Shown: positions 18,690-26,950 of the stretch, in pieces
Layout of the letters: each line of letters starts with the position of its first letter
How positions within the stretch are numbered: position 1 is the first letter of the stretch
Position numbers and translations under genes: made by a program
Assembly: GCF_025822765.1 (NCBI RefSeq)
Contig: NZ_JACKUK010000016.1
Coordinates: 376,486 to 440,485, forward strand
Direction: 5' to 3'
From: Mycobacterium barrassiae
Lineage (GTDB): Bacteria; Actinomycetota; Actinomycetes; Mycobacteriales; Mycobacteriaceae
Length of the DNA: 64,000 nt
The notes under the pieces: generated by a model
Database searches by the model: none
Seen by the model: only the letters and a program-made list of their open reading frames with translations
Told to the model about the DNA's origin: nothing

Positions 18690-19712
18690 CTAGCAATGGG
18701 GCCGTTCGCCACCGGCGGACAAAGTCTTGAGCGCGTCGACTGCCTGGTTGAGGGTCTCGACGCGGATCAGCTCCAGCCCGTCCTCGTTGGCCGACTTGGC
18801 TTCCTCGCAGTTATCGGCAGGGACCAGGAAGATCGTCGCGCCTGCCTCCTTGGCCGCCAGCATCTTGTGCGTGATGCCGCCGATCGGGCCGACCTCGCCG
18901 TCTCCGGTGATGGTGCCGGTGCCCGCGACGAACTTGCCGTCGTTGAGGTCGCCTGTCGTGAGTTTGTCGACGAGCGCGAGGCTGAACATCAACCCTGCGG
19001 ACGGCCCGCCCACGTTGGCCAGGTTGAAGTCGACGGTGAACGGCGCCCACGGCGCGTCGAGCACCCCGATGCCGAGGAAACCCTGCTCACGGTCGGGATG
19101 CTTGCCCAGCGTGATGGTGGCGGCGCCCAAGTCGCCGTTCTTGCGGCGGTAGTCCAGCACCACCGTGTCACCCGGCCTGGTCTCCTTGATCAGCGCCTGG
19201 AAGTCATCGAGGTTGGTCACCGGCTTGCCATTGACGTATTCGATCGCGTCGCCGTCCTCGAGCTTGCCCGCCGATGGGCCGTCGTCGTTGACCGACTCGA
19301 CGGTGACCGTGAGCGGGTATTTGAGGTAGAGCAGTGCGGCGTATTCGGCGCTGTCCTCAGATTGGCGGAAGTCGGTGTTGTTGGCCTCGTCGACCTCGTC
19401 CTTCGTCTTGTCGGGCGGGTAGACCAGGTCGCGCGGCACCAGTTGTTCGCGGCCCGACATCCACAGCACCAGCGCCTGCCCGAGCGTCAGCCCGTCCCGC
19501 TGCGACACCGTCGTCATGTTCAGATGGCCAGACGTGGGGTGCACCTCGGTACCTTCGATGTGGACGACCGGCTTGCCATCGACCTCACCGAGGGTGTCGA
19601 ACGTCGGCCCGGGCCCCAGCGCGACGAACGGCACCGTCACCACGGACAGCACGACTCCGAACGCGACGATCGGGATGAGCGCGACGAGCAACGTCAAAAT
19701 GCGCCTGTTCAC
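18690..19712 (-). CDS. PDZ-domain Lon-like serine protease (YlbL/Rv3194c type)
   Basis: This 340-residue protein has an N-terminal membrane helix (about 5-27), a PDZ domain near 115-195 (DGDAIEYVNGKPV) and a C-terminal Lon-type (S16) protease domain. The catalytic Ser is in GGPSAGL (about 237) and the Lys in GGITHKMLAAK (about 282), the spacing of LonB dyads. GTG at 19712 gives the length of Rv3194c (340); the 471-residue frame upstream is not supported. It acts outside the membrane, probably in envelope protein quality control or signalling. Confidence 0.92.
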   Translation of the reverse strand: MNRRILTLLVALIPIVAFGVVLSVVTVPFVALGPGPTFDTLGEVDGKPVVHIEGTEVHPTSGHLNMTTVSQRDGLTLGQALVLWMSGREQLVPRDLVYPPDKTKDEVDEANNTDFRQSEDSAEYAALLYLKYPLTVTVESVNDDGPSAGKLEDGDAIEYVNGKPVTNLDDFQALIKETRPGDTVVLDYRRKNGDLGAATITLGKHPDREQGFLGIGVLDAPWAPFTVDFNLANVGGPSAGLMFSLALVDKLTTGDLNDGKFVAGTGTITGDGEVGPIGGITHKMLAAKEAGATIFLVPADNCEEAKSANEDGLELIRVETLNQAVDALKTLSAGGERPHC

Positions 19713-19899
19713 GCCGCCCAATGTAGAGGTTGGCGCTCGAGTGGCCACGATCACGATCTCTCTCGGCGAAATCCGGACAGGTCTGTGAGGTGGCTCGATG
19801 GAAGCTGGTGACACCGAATCCGGGCCGTTCGGCCGGGCTTCGCTGACGGTGTGACGTGCCCGCTCACGCGGCCACGCACCTGTGAGTACCGTTGAGGGT

Positions 19900-21267
19900 A
19901 TGGCTGACCTGCCTTTCGGCTTCTCCGCCGGGGATGACCCCGAGCGAGACAAACGCAAGAAGGACCCGGATTCGGGCTCCGGCGCGAGCTCTGGGGATCC
20001 CTTCGGTCTGGGCGGGTCCCAGTTCGACATGTCCCAGCTGGGGCAGATCTTCACCCGACTCGGGGAGATGTTCAGCGGCGCGGGAAGTGTGGCGGCTGGC
20101 GGCACCGGGTCCGGCCCGGTGAACTACGACCTCGCCCGGCAACTGGCGTCGAGCTCGATCGGTTTCGTCGCGCCCGTTCCGGAGAAGACCAGCGCGGCGA
20201 TCGCCGATGCCGTGCATCTGGCTGAGACGTGGCTCGACGGCGTGACGGCGCTGCCCGCAGGCACCACCAAGGCCGTCGCGTGGACGCCCAAGGACTGGGT
20301 CGAGAACACGCTGGAGACGTGGAAACGGCTGTGCGACCCGGTGGCCGAACAGATCTCGACCGTGTGGGCCTCGTCGCTGCCCGAAGAGGCGAAGTCGATG
20401 GCCGGACCATTGCTGTCGATGATGACGCAGATGGGCGGCATGGCCTTCGGCTCGCAGTTGGGCCAGGCGCTGGGCACGCTGTCACGAGAGGTGCTGACCT
20501 CCACCGACATCGGACTCCCGTTGGGGCCCAAGGGCGTTGCAGCGCTGATGCCCGACGCCATCGAGTCGCTCTCCGAGGGGCTCGAACAACCGCGCAGCGA
20601 GATCCTCACCTTCCTGGCGGCGCGCGAGGCCGCACATCACCGCCTGTTCAGTCACGTGCCGTGGCTGGCCAGCCAGCTGCTCAACGCGGTCGAGGCTTTC
20701 GCCAGGGGCATGAAGATCGATATGAGCGGGCTCGAGGAACTCGCGCAGGGCTTCAACCCGGCCGCCCTGACCGATCCGTCGCAGATGGAACAGCTGCTGA
20801 ACCAGGGCATCTTCGAACCGAAGGCGACGCCGGAGCAGACCGCGGCACTCGAGCGGCTCGAAACGCTGCTGGCGCTGATCGAGGGCTGGGTCCAGACCGT
20901 CGTCACCGCCGCGCTGGGCGACCGCATCCCCGGCACGTCGGCGCTGTCGGAGACGCTGCGCAGGCGGCGCGCCACCGGCGGTCCCGCCGAGCAGACCTTC
21001 GCCACCCTGGTGGGGCTGGAACTGCGGCCACGCAAGATGCGCGAGGCCGCGGCGCTGTGGGAGCGGCTGACCGAGGCGGTGGGTGCCGACGCCCGCGACG
21101 GCGTGTGGCAGCACCCCGACCTGTTGCCCAGCGCCGAGGACCTCGACGAGCCGGCCGGTTTCATCGACCGCATGATCGGCGGCGACACCAGCGGCATCGA
21201 CCAGGCGCTCGCCGATCTCGAGAAGTCCGCCGAAAACGACACTGACACAGGCGATTCCGACCACTGA
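19900..21267 (+). CDS. Zinc-dependent metalloprotease-like protein (DUF2342 / Rv3195)
   Basis: This 455-residue soluble protein of the zincin DUF2342 family begins with an acidic, Gly-rich tail (about 1-50). A mainly helical domain follows, with the family segment REAAHHRLF near 235-245, where the His residues could bind zinc. The protease activity is assigned by fold and, to my knowledge, not by a known substrate. ATG at 19900 was chosen (MADLPFGFS); six more residues are possible from 19882. It is divergent from the Lon-like protease and followed in the same direction by the E1-like gene after 57 bases. Confidence 0.88.
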   Translation: MADLPFGFSAGDDPERDKRKKDPDSGSGASSGDPFGLGGSQFDMSQLGQIFTRLGEMFSGAGSVAAGGTGSGPVNYDLARQLASSSIGFVAPVPEKTSAAIADAVHLAETWLDGVTALPAGTTKAVAWTPKDWVENTLETWKRLCDPVAEQISTVWASSLPEEAKSMAGPLLSMMTQMGGMAFGSQLGQALGTLSREVLTSTDIGLPLGPKGVAALMPDAIESLSEGLEQPRSEILTFLAAREAAHHRLFSHVPWLASQLLNAVEAFARGMKIDMSGLEELAQGFNPAALTDPSQMEQLLNQGIFEPKATPEQTAALERLETLLALIEGWVQTVVTAALGDRIPGTSALSETLRRRRATGGPAEQTFATLVGLELRPRKMREAAALWERLTEAVGADARDGVWQHPDLLPSAEDLDEPAGFIDRMIGGDTSGIDQALADLEKSAENDTDTGDSDH

Positions 21268-21324
21268 CCCGGTGCCTGTGGATAGATCGACGGTGTCGGG
21301 TGGATTCCGTGCCAGACTCCACGC

Positions 21325-22161
21325 ATGGGACGCTATGTCCTCGACCCGGCTCGGCCGGTGTTATCGCGACCCGATGGGGTCGTGCAGGTGGGCTGGGATC
21401 CGCGGCGCGCGGTGCTGGTCCGTCCGCCGTCGGGACTGACCACGCGGACGCTCGCTGACCTGCTGCGTCGTCTCCAGTCGGGTGCCACGCTGGCGGAGCT
21501 GCAGGATCACGTCGACGAGGCGGCTGGCACTAACGTCGCCGATTTGGTCTCCTCACTGGTCGACGCCGGTCTGGTGACCACCACGACGCGACGACGGGCC
21601 CGCGCGGCATCCATCCGGATTCATGGGCATGGTCCACTGTCGGATCTGCTCGTCGCGGCGCTGCGCTGTTCGGGTGCCCGCGTCACGCAGAGCAGTCGGA
21701 CCCATGCGGGCGCAGCGGCCGAGCCGGCCGATCTCGCGGTGTTGACCGACTTCCTGGTGTGCGACCCGCGGGTGGTGCGTGAGCTGCACGGCGCCGGCGT
21801 GCCACACCTCCCGGTGCGGGTGCGCGACGGCGCAGGCCTGGTCGGACCCCTGGTCATCCCGGGTGTCACCAGCTGCCTGACGTGCGGCGATCTCCACCGC
21901 AGCGACCGGGACGCCGCCTGGCCGGCGATCGCCGCGCAGCTGCGCGACACCGTCGGCAGCGCTGATCGCGCCACGGTGCTGGCAACGGCGGCGCTGGCGC
22001 TCAACCAGGTCGACCGCGTCGTACGAGCGGTGTCCCGCGGCGACCAGCTCACCCCGGATGCAGAGCCGCCACCCACGCTGGACGCGACGCTGGAGTTCGA
22101 CGTCAACGTGGGATCGGTGGTGGCCCGCCGCTGGTCCCGGCACCCGCGTTGCACCTGCTGA
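21325..22161 (+). CDS. E1/TOMM-type leader-binding-like protein (Rv3196 family)
   Basis: This 278-residue protein has an N-terminal winged-helix-like part (about 1-90: residues resembling a RiPP precursor-recognition fold) and a ThiF/cyclodehydratase-like domain. The latter carries PLVIPGVTSCLTCGDLHRSDRD near 173-195, typical of the docking domain of TOMM cyclodehydratases. Two Cys pairs, CLTC and the very C-terminal CTC, could bind zinc. No YcaO enzyme or obvious precursor peptide is nearby, so this is an orphan. It is conserved in mycobacteria beside the ABC1 kinase. Confidence 0.72.
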   Translation: MGRYVLDPARPVLSRPDGVVQVGWDPRRAVLVRPPSGLTTRTLADLLRRLQSGATLAELQDHVDEAAGTNVADLVSSLVDAGLVTTTTRRRARAASIRIHGHGPLSDLLVAALRCSGARVTQSSRTHAGAAAEPADLAVLTDFLVCDPRVVRELHGAGVPHLPVRVRDGAGLVGPLVIPGVTSCLTCGDLHRSDRDAAWPAIAAQLRDTVGSADRATVLATAALALNQVDRVVRAVSRGDQLTPDAEPPPTLDATLEFDVNVGSVVARRWSRHPRCTC

Positions 22162-22219
22162 CAGCGTCTGTAGGCAAGTCGTTGCGGTGGGGTTCAGCGG
22201 CGTCGTGGATGATGGACTG

Positions 22220-23545
22220 GTGAGCGAGATCAAACGGGGTGGGGCCGCGCGTAATGCCAAGCTCGCGGGCCTTGGGGCAGGCATGGCCGGGCGGGCAGCG
22301 CTGGGCTTCGGCAAACGCTTGACCGGCAAGTCCAAGGACGAGGTCAACGCCGAGTTGATGGACAAGGCGGCCCAGCAGCTGTTCACCGTCCTGGGTGAGC
22401 TCAAGGGCGGCGCGATGAAGGTCGGTCAGGCGCTGTCGGTCATGGAGGCCGCGATTCCCGAGCAGTACGGCAAGCCGTACCGCGAAGCACTGACCAAATT
22501 GCAGCGCGAGGCCCCGCCGCTGCCAGCGGCCAAGGTGCACCGGGTGCTCGATCAGCAGCTGGGCACCAAGTGGCGCGAGCGGTTCAAGTCCTTCGACGAC
22601 ACCGCGGTGGCGTCGGCGAGCATCGGCCAGGTGCACAAGGCGGTGTGGGCCGACGGCCGTGAGGTCGCCGTCAAGATCCAGTACCCCGGCGCCGACGAGG
22701 CCCTGCGCGCCGACCTCAAGACCATGCAGCGGATGGTCGGTGTGCTGCGTCAGCTGTCCCCCGGCGCCGACGTTCAGGGTGTGGTCGACGAGCTGATCGA
22801 ACGCACCGAGATGGAACTCGACTATCGACTCGAGGCGGACAACCAGCGCGCGTTCGCCAAAGCGTATGAGGGACATCCGCGTTTCGTCGTACCCCGCATC
22901 GTGGCCAGTGCGCCCAAGGTCGTGATCCAGGAATGGATCGAAGGTGTCCCGATGTCGGTGATCATCCGCGAGGGCACCCAGGAGCAGCGCGATCTGATGG
23001 GCACGCGGCTGTTCGAGTTGACCTACGACGCGCCCAGGCGCCTGGAGATGATGCACGGCGACGCGCATCCGGGGAACTTCATGCTGTTGCCGGACAACAA
23101 GATGGGGGTCATCGACTTCGGTGCGGTCGCACCGATGCCCGGCGGCATCCCCGCTGAGATCGGCAGAGCGACGCGCTACGCGCTCAACGATGACTACGAG
23201 AATCTGCTGAAGGAAATGCAGGCGATCGGGTTCGTCCAGAAGGGCGAGCAGGTGTCCAAGCGCGAGATGGACGAGATGATGCGGCAGTACGTCGAGCCCC
23301 TCGAGGTGGAGGTGTTCCACTACAACCGTAAATGGCTGCAGCGCCTCACCGCGGTAAACATGAAACCCGACCGTGCGGCGGGCCAGATCAAGGCGGCCCG
23401 ACAGATGGACATTCCTGCCAAGTTGGCGATTCCGATGCGCGTGATCGCGTCCAACGTCGCGATCTCCTGCCAGCTCGATGCGCACATCCCCGCCAGACGC
23501 CTTGCCGCCGAGCTGATTCCGGGATTCGCAGAGGAAGCGGCCTAG
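22220..23545 (+). CDS. ABC1/UbiB-family atypical kinase (Rv3197 type)
   Basis: This 441-residue atypical protein-kinase-like ATPase has the ABC1 signature KGGAMKVGQALS near 55-66 (KxGQ), SASIGQVH near 130-140 replacing the P-loop, AVKIQYPG (Lys), HGDAHPGNFM (catalytic loop) and IDFGAV (metal Asp). GTG at 22220 gives the family's normal N-terminus (SEIKRGG). The substrate is unknown; the M. tuberculosis homologue has been linked to macrolide tolerance, in keeping with the convergent whiB7 gene. Confidence 0.92.
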   Translation: MSEIKRGGAARNAKLAGLGAGMAGRAALGFGKRLTGKSKDEVNAELMDKAAQQLFTVLGELKGGAMKVGQALSVMEAAIPEQYGKPYREALTKLQREAPPLPAAKVHRVLDQQLGTKWRERFKSFDDTAVASASIGQVHKAVWADGREVAVKIQYPGADEALRADLKTMQRMVGVLRQLSPGADVQGVVDELIERTEMELDYRLEADNQRAFAKAYEGHPRFVVPRIVASAPKVVIQEWIEGVPMSVIIREGTQEQRDLMGTRLFELTYDAPRRLEMMHGDAHPGNFMLLPDNKMGVIDFGAVAPMPGGIPAEIGRATRYALNDDYENLLKEMQAIGFVQKGEQVSKREMDEMMRQYVEPLEVEVFHYNRKWLQRLTAVNMKPDRAAGQIKAARQMDIPAKLAIPMRVIASNVAISCQLDAHIPARRLAAELIPGFAEEAA

Positions 23546-23551
23546 CGCCGA

Positions 23552-23615
23552 TCGCCGAAACTGTTGCCAGATCGCGATTTTCGGTGATTTCGCGATCTGT
23601 CCGCAGTCTCGGCGA
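23552..23615. terminator. Two-tier hairpin after the ABC1 kinase
   Basis: Outer arms TCGCCGA (23552-23558) and TCGGCGA (23609-23615) enclose inner arms CAGATCGCGA (23568-23577) and TCGCGATCTG (23590-23599). It starts 7 bases after the kinase stop and lies between two convergent genes. Confidence 0.6.
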
Positions 23616-23625
23616 AGTAGCACGG

Positions 23626-23661
23626 GGCAACCCGACAGCGTTACGCCGCTGCCGGGTTGTC
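23626..23661 (-). terminator. Hairpin spanning the whiB7 stop codon
   Basis: Arms 23626-23640 and 23647-23661 pair at 13 of 15 positions with a 6-base loop that holds the TAA stop of whiB7. It is likely the end of the whiB7 transcript. Confidence 0.6.
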
Positions 23662-23955
23662 CACAGTGTTCTTGCGCGGTCGCCCGCGCGGACGTTTACG
23701 CGCGATGACCATGCCACGGTCGAGAATCTCACCGCCCCAAACTCCCCACGGCTCACCGCGCTCGAGCGCGGCGGCCAGACACTGGCGCCGGATCGGGCAA
23801 TCCGCGCACAGCGCCTTGGCGCGTTCGAGTTCGACGGGATTCTCGGCGAACCACAAGTCGGGATCACCGATATGACACGGCACCGCAAGCGTCGTCGTCT
23901 CTGGGCCTGTCTCTGATGCGATGCTCGTCGCGTGAGCGCTCATCGCAGATGACAT
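23641..23955 (-). CDS. whiB7: WhiB7 iron-sulfur transcription factor
   Basis: This 104-residue regulator of intrinsic antibiotic resistance binds SigA and activates genes with an AT-rich element upstream of -35. The four cluster cysteines (PCHIGDP, ALCADC, RRQC), the EPWGVWGGE turn and a C-terminal RGRPRK AT-hook identify it. ATG at 23955 has GAGGT about 8 bases upstream; a longer frame to 24060 would begin inside the leader terminator and is rejected. It has a 410-base leader with an upstream ORF and terminator (listed separately). Confidence 0.95.
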   Translation of the reverse strand: MSSAMSAHATSIASETGPETTTLAVPCHIGDPDLWFAENPVELERAKALCADCPIRRQCLAAALERGEPWGVWGGEILDRGMVIARKRPRGRPRKNTVDNPAAA

Positions 23956-24045
23956 GGCTCGTACCTCTGCTTCCTGGGTCGTAGGTTGTCGCATCTGTCT
24001 TCTGATGGATCTGTGACCTGGGATTCGGAGGTCCGAATGGTTCCC

Positions 24046-24087
24046 AAAAAAATTGGCCACGGATCCGGTGACTGCGGGTCCGTGGCC
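24046..24087 (-). terminator. Intrinsic terminator in the whiB7 leader (attenuator)
   Basis: On the minus strand GGCCACGGACCC pairs with GGATCCGTGGCC (24076-24087 with 24055-24066, one wobble) around a 9-base loop, followed at once by AATTTTTTT (24046-24054). This is a textbook intrinsic terminator, rare in mycobacteria, placed about 90 bases before the whiB7 start. It fits the known attenuation of whiB7: antibiotic-stalled ribosomes on the upstream ORF would allow readthrough. Confidence 0.88.
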
Positions 24088-24111
24088 TCTTGGGGCGAAT
24101 CGTAGGGCTGT

Positions 24112-24315
24112 CTAGATGTGGCCCCGATCCACGGACGTTCCAGTCGCGGCGGCGGTGCGGCGGCGCTTGGGCTGCGGCGTAATGGCAGCTGCGGCTCCCG
24201 CGGCGGCATGCGCCATATAGGCGGGATGCGCCCACGCGGCGGCGGCAGCCGGGACATGGAGGGTCCAGGAACCGCCGGCAATGCGTACGCCGTTAAACGC
24301 ATTCATGCTCAACAT
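24112..24315 (-). CDS. Upstream ORF of the whiB7 leader (67 aa)
   Basis: This 67-residue, Ala-rich leader peptide begins MLSMNAFNGV and ends SVDRGHI, with a KRRR patch near 50. AAAGGAGGG lies 11 bases before the ATG, so it should be translated. Its stop is only 25 bases before the terminator stem, so ribosome position can decide the fold. It is unlikely to act as a protein; its job is inferred to be sensing translation inhibition for whiB7. Confidence 0.75.
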   Translation of the reverse strand: MLSMNAFNGVRIAGGSWTLHVPAAAAAWAHPAYMAHAAAGAAAAITPQPKRRRTAAATGTSVDRGHI

Positions 24316-24372
24316 GATCTCGGAACCCTCCTTTCACACGACAAATCACACGGCTGGTTAGGTGCGAACTTG

Positions 24373-24409
24373 AGGCTAAGGGTAACAGGTGAAACTGACA
24401 ACCGATTTT
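24373..24409 (-). promoter_or_regulatory. whiB7 promoter with WhiB7 autoregulation box
   Basis: On the minus strand AAAATC (24404-24409 region) lies 2-3 bases before -35 TTGTCA (24396-24401). After a 17-base spacer comes -10 TAGCCT (24373-24378). An AT-rich stretch about 3 bases upstream of -35 is the known WhiB7 binding site, so this is the autoregulated promoter. It starts about 50 bases upstream of the leader ORF. Confidence 0.85.
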
Positions 24410-24434
24410 CTGACCTGCGGTTTTGGCACGATCT

Positions 24435-26537
24435 TTACGAGGATTGGCGGCCTTTGACCAGTGCGAGGACGTCGGCGCCGTACTGCTCGAGCTTGCGCGC
24501 ACCTATGCCGGGGATCGCGACGAGTGCGGCGTCGTCGCTGGGCAGCGTCTCCGCGATGGCGATCAGGGTGTTGTCGGTGAACACCACATAGGCGGGAACG
24601 CTCATCTCCTTGCTGGTGCGCAGCCGCCAGTCCTTGAGTTCGGCGAGCAGCGTCTCGTCGATGTCGGACGGGCACCCTTCGCAGCGACGCAAGACGATCG
24701 CGGCGGGCGCGGTCAGCGTGGCGTTGCACACTCGGCACCGCGGCGTGACGCCCTTGGATCGTCGGGGCCGACTGGGGGTGTTGTCGCCGGACGCCTGCGG
24801 TGCGACACCGTTGAGGAACCGCGACGGCTTCCGGCTCTGCCGCCCGCCCGGCGCTCGGGCGAGCGCCCAGCTGAGCGCCAAATGTATTCGCGCCCTGGTG
24901 ATTCCGACGTAGAGCAGTCGCCGTTCCTCTTCGACCGGTTCGCTGTCCGGACCGTGCGCCAGAGCGTGGGAGATGGGCAGTGTGCCGTCGGCGAGACCGA
25001 CCAGGAACACCGCATCCCATTCCAGACCCTTGGCGGCGTGCAACGAGGCGAGTGTGACGCCCTGGACGACGGGTGGATGTCGGGCGTCGGCGCGCTGCCG
25101 AAGCTCGACGAGCAGGGCGGGTAGGTCCAGCGACGGGCGCTGTGCGACTTCCTCGTCGACCAGTTCGGCGAGCGCAGTCAGCGCCTCCCACCGCTCGCGG
25201 GCCCGGGTACCTGCCGGCGGCTCAGCCGTCAGCCCCAGGGGTTCGAGCACGGCGCGCACGAGTTCGGGAAGCGGGCCCTCGACGTCACGCTCGGCGGCGC
25301 GCTGCAGCGCGACCAACGACTGCCGAATCTCCTGGCGGCTGAAGAACCCCTCGCCGCCGCGGACCTGGAAGGGGATGCCCGCCTCGGTGAGCGCCTCCTC
25401 GTAGACCTCCGACTGCGCGTTGATGCGGTACAGCACGGCGATCTCCGACGCTGCGGTGCCTGCCTCGATCAGCCGTTTGATGTTCTTGGCGACGGCGTTG
25501 GCCTCGGCGACCTCGTCGGGGTGTTCGGCGAACGTGGGCACCGGCCCGGGGTCGCGCTGGCCGACCAGATGCAGCTTGCTGCCCGCCATCCGGCCGCGGG
25601 CGGCGGCGATGACGCGGTTGGCCAGCGAGACCACCTGCGGGGTGGACCGGTAGTCGCGCTCGAGGCGGACGACCGCGGCGTCGGGAAAGCGCCGCGAGAA
25701 GTCCAGCAGATACTGCGGCGTGGCCCCGGTGAACGAGTAGATGGTCTGGTTGGCGTCGCCGACGACGGTGAGGTCGTCGCGGTCACCCAGCCACGCGTCG
25801 AGCACGCGCTGCTGCAACGGCGTCACGTCCTGGTATTCGTCGACGACGAAGCACCGATAGCGGTCGCGGAACTCCTGGGCCACGGCCGCGTCGTTCTCGA
25901 TGGCGGCGGCGGTGTGCAACAGCAGGTCGTCGAAGTCGAGCAGTGTGGTCCCGTCACGGCGGGCCTTGAGCGTCTCGTATCCCGCATACACCGTCGCGAC
26001 CTTCTGCGCGTCGAACGGGATGTCGCGACCGGCGGCGGCGACCGCGGCGGGGTACGCCTCCGGGCTGATCAAAGATCCCTTGGCCCATTCGATTTCGCTC
26101 GCGAGGTCGCGAACGTCGTCGGTGCTGACTTGAAGCCCGCTCCGGTTGGCGGCCTGGGCGACGACCGCGAACTTGGTGTCGAGCAGCTCCCATCCGGTGT
26201 TGCCGACGACGCGCGGCCAGAAGTACGCCAACTGGCGTCGAGCGGCGGCGTGAAACGTCATCGCCTGAACCGACGCGGTGCCCACACCGTCGTCGAGGGT
26301 GCGCAACCGGGCGCGCATCTCACCGGCGGCCCGCTGGGTGAACGTCACCGCGAGCACCTGGCCCGGCGCGACGTGCCCGGACGATACGAGGTGGGCGATG
26401 CGGCGGGTGATGGTGCGGGTTTTACCGGTGCCCGCGCCGGCCAGCACGCAAACCGGACCGCGGGGGGCGAGCACGGCCTCACGCTGCTCGTCGTCGAGGT
26501 CTTCGATGATGCGCGAGCATGCGACCTCCAACGACAT
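24435..26537 (-). CDS. uvrD2: ATP-dependent DNA helicase UvrD2
   Basis: This 700-residue superfamily 1 helicase unwinds DNA 3'-5' in repair. Walker A GAGTGKT lies near residue 40, DEYQD near 225, and the UvrD helicase C-terminal motifs [10 protein letters not shown] and YVGITRA follow. The mycobacterial marks are a tetracysteine module (CRVC...CEGC near 610) and a C-terminal HRDC domain ending [15 protein letters not shown] at 26537 gives 700 residues, the length of M. tuberculosis UvrD2. It is divergent from mycoredoxin. Confidence 0.95.
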   Translation of the reverse strand: MSLEVACSRIIEDLDDEQREAVLAPRGPVCVLAGAGTGKTRTITRRIAHLVSSGHVAPGQVLAVTFTQRAAGEMRARLRTLDDGVGTASVQAMTFHAAARRQLAYFWPRVVGNTGWELLDTKFAVVAQAANRSGLQVSTDDVRDLASEIEWAKGSLISPEAYPAAVAAAGRDIPFDAQKVATVYAGYETLKARRDGTTLLDFDDLLLHTAAAIENDAAVAQEFRDRYRCFVVDEYQDVTPLQQRVLDAWLGDRDDLTVVGDANQTIYSFTGATPQYLLDFSRRFPDAAVVRLERDYRSTPQVVSLANRVIAAARGRMAGSKLHLVGQRDPGPVPTFAEHPDEVAEANAVAKNIKRLIEAGTAASEIAVLYRINAQSEVYEEALTEAGIPFQVRGGEGFFSRQEIRQSLVALQRAAERDVEGPLPELVRAVLEPLGLTAEPPAGTRARERWEALTALAELVDEEVAQRPSLDLPALLVELRQRADARHPPVVQGVTLASLHAAKGLEWDAVFLVGLADGTLPISHALAHGPDSEPVEEERRLLYVGITRARIHLALSWALARAPGGRQSRKPSRFLNGVAPQASGDNTPSRPRRSKGVTPRCRVCNATLTAPAAIVLRRCEGCPSDIDETLLAELKDWRLRTSKEMSVPAYVVFTDNTLIAIAETLPSDDAALVAIPGIGARKLEQYGADVLALVKGRQSS

Positions 26538-26619
26538 GCCGACCATCTTGTCAGGACGGACCGACAAAACCGGGGCATGTCGCGGGCATGTTCGGCGCAT
26601 CGGCTACGTTGACTGCTCT

Positions 26620-26862
26620 ATGAGTGCTGAGCTGACCATGTACACCACGTCGTGGTGTGGCTACTGCGTCCGCCTGAAGAAGGTGCTGAAGGCCGAGGGC
26701 ATCGCGTTCAACGAGGTCGACATCGAGGCAGACCCCGCTGCGGCGGAGTTCGTCGCCTCGGCGAACGGCGGGAACCAGACGGTGCCGACGCTGAAGTTCC
26801 CCGACGGCAGCACGCTGACCAACCCGACGGGAGCGCAGGTCAAGGCGAAGCTCGGCCGCTGA
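26620..26862 (+). CDS. mrx1: Mycoredoxin 1
   Basis: This 80-residue glutaredoxin-like thiol oxidoreductase reduces mycothiol mixed disulfides. The active site is WCGYC near residues 12-16, with TVPT (cis-Pro) near 53-56 and DGSTLTNP after it. ATG at 26620 starts MSAELTMYTTS; the longer frame is in the opposite gene's 5' region. It is divergent from uvrD2 with an 82-base gap. Its partners are mycothiol and mycothiol reductase, encoded elsewhere. Confidence 0.95.
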   Translation: MSAELTMYTTSWCGYCVRLKKVLKAEGIAFNEVDIEADPAAAEFVASANGGNQTVPTLKFPDGSTLTNPTGAQVKAKLGR

Positions 26863-26871
26863 CGCCCAAGT

Positions 26872-26933
26872 CGCGAGCAGACGCGTAGACCCCCGAAACG
26901 TCGTGAAAATGGGGGTGCTTGCGTCTGCTCGCG
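26872..26933. terminator. Gene-end hairpin (13-bp perfect arms) between mrx1 and nudC
   Basis: CGCGAGCAGACGC (26872-26884) is perfectly inverted at 26921-26933; an inner ACCCCC/GGGGGT pair (26889-26894 with 26911-26916) continues it. It sits between two convergent genes, so it may terminate both. It shares its CGCGAGC start with the hairpin at 15523. Confidence 0.65.
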
Positions 26934-26950
26934 CGTAATAGGTCGCGTAA

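Noticed and set aside
22103-23623. Leftward open frame of 506 codons opposite the ABC1 kinase gene
   Set aside because: Mirror frame of a gene with all kinase motifs; no start signal or domain.
23956-24060. N-terminal extension of WhiB7
   Set aside because: The extra start would lie at the leader terminator's T-run; family length and a ribosome site support 23955.
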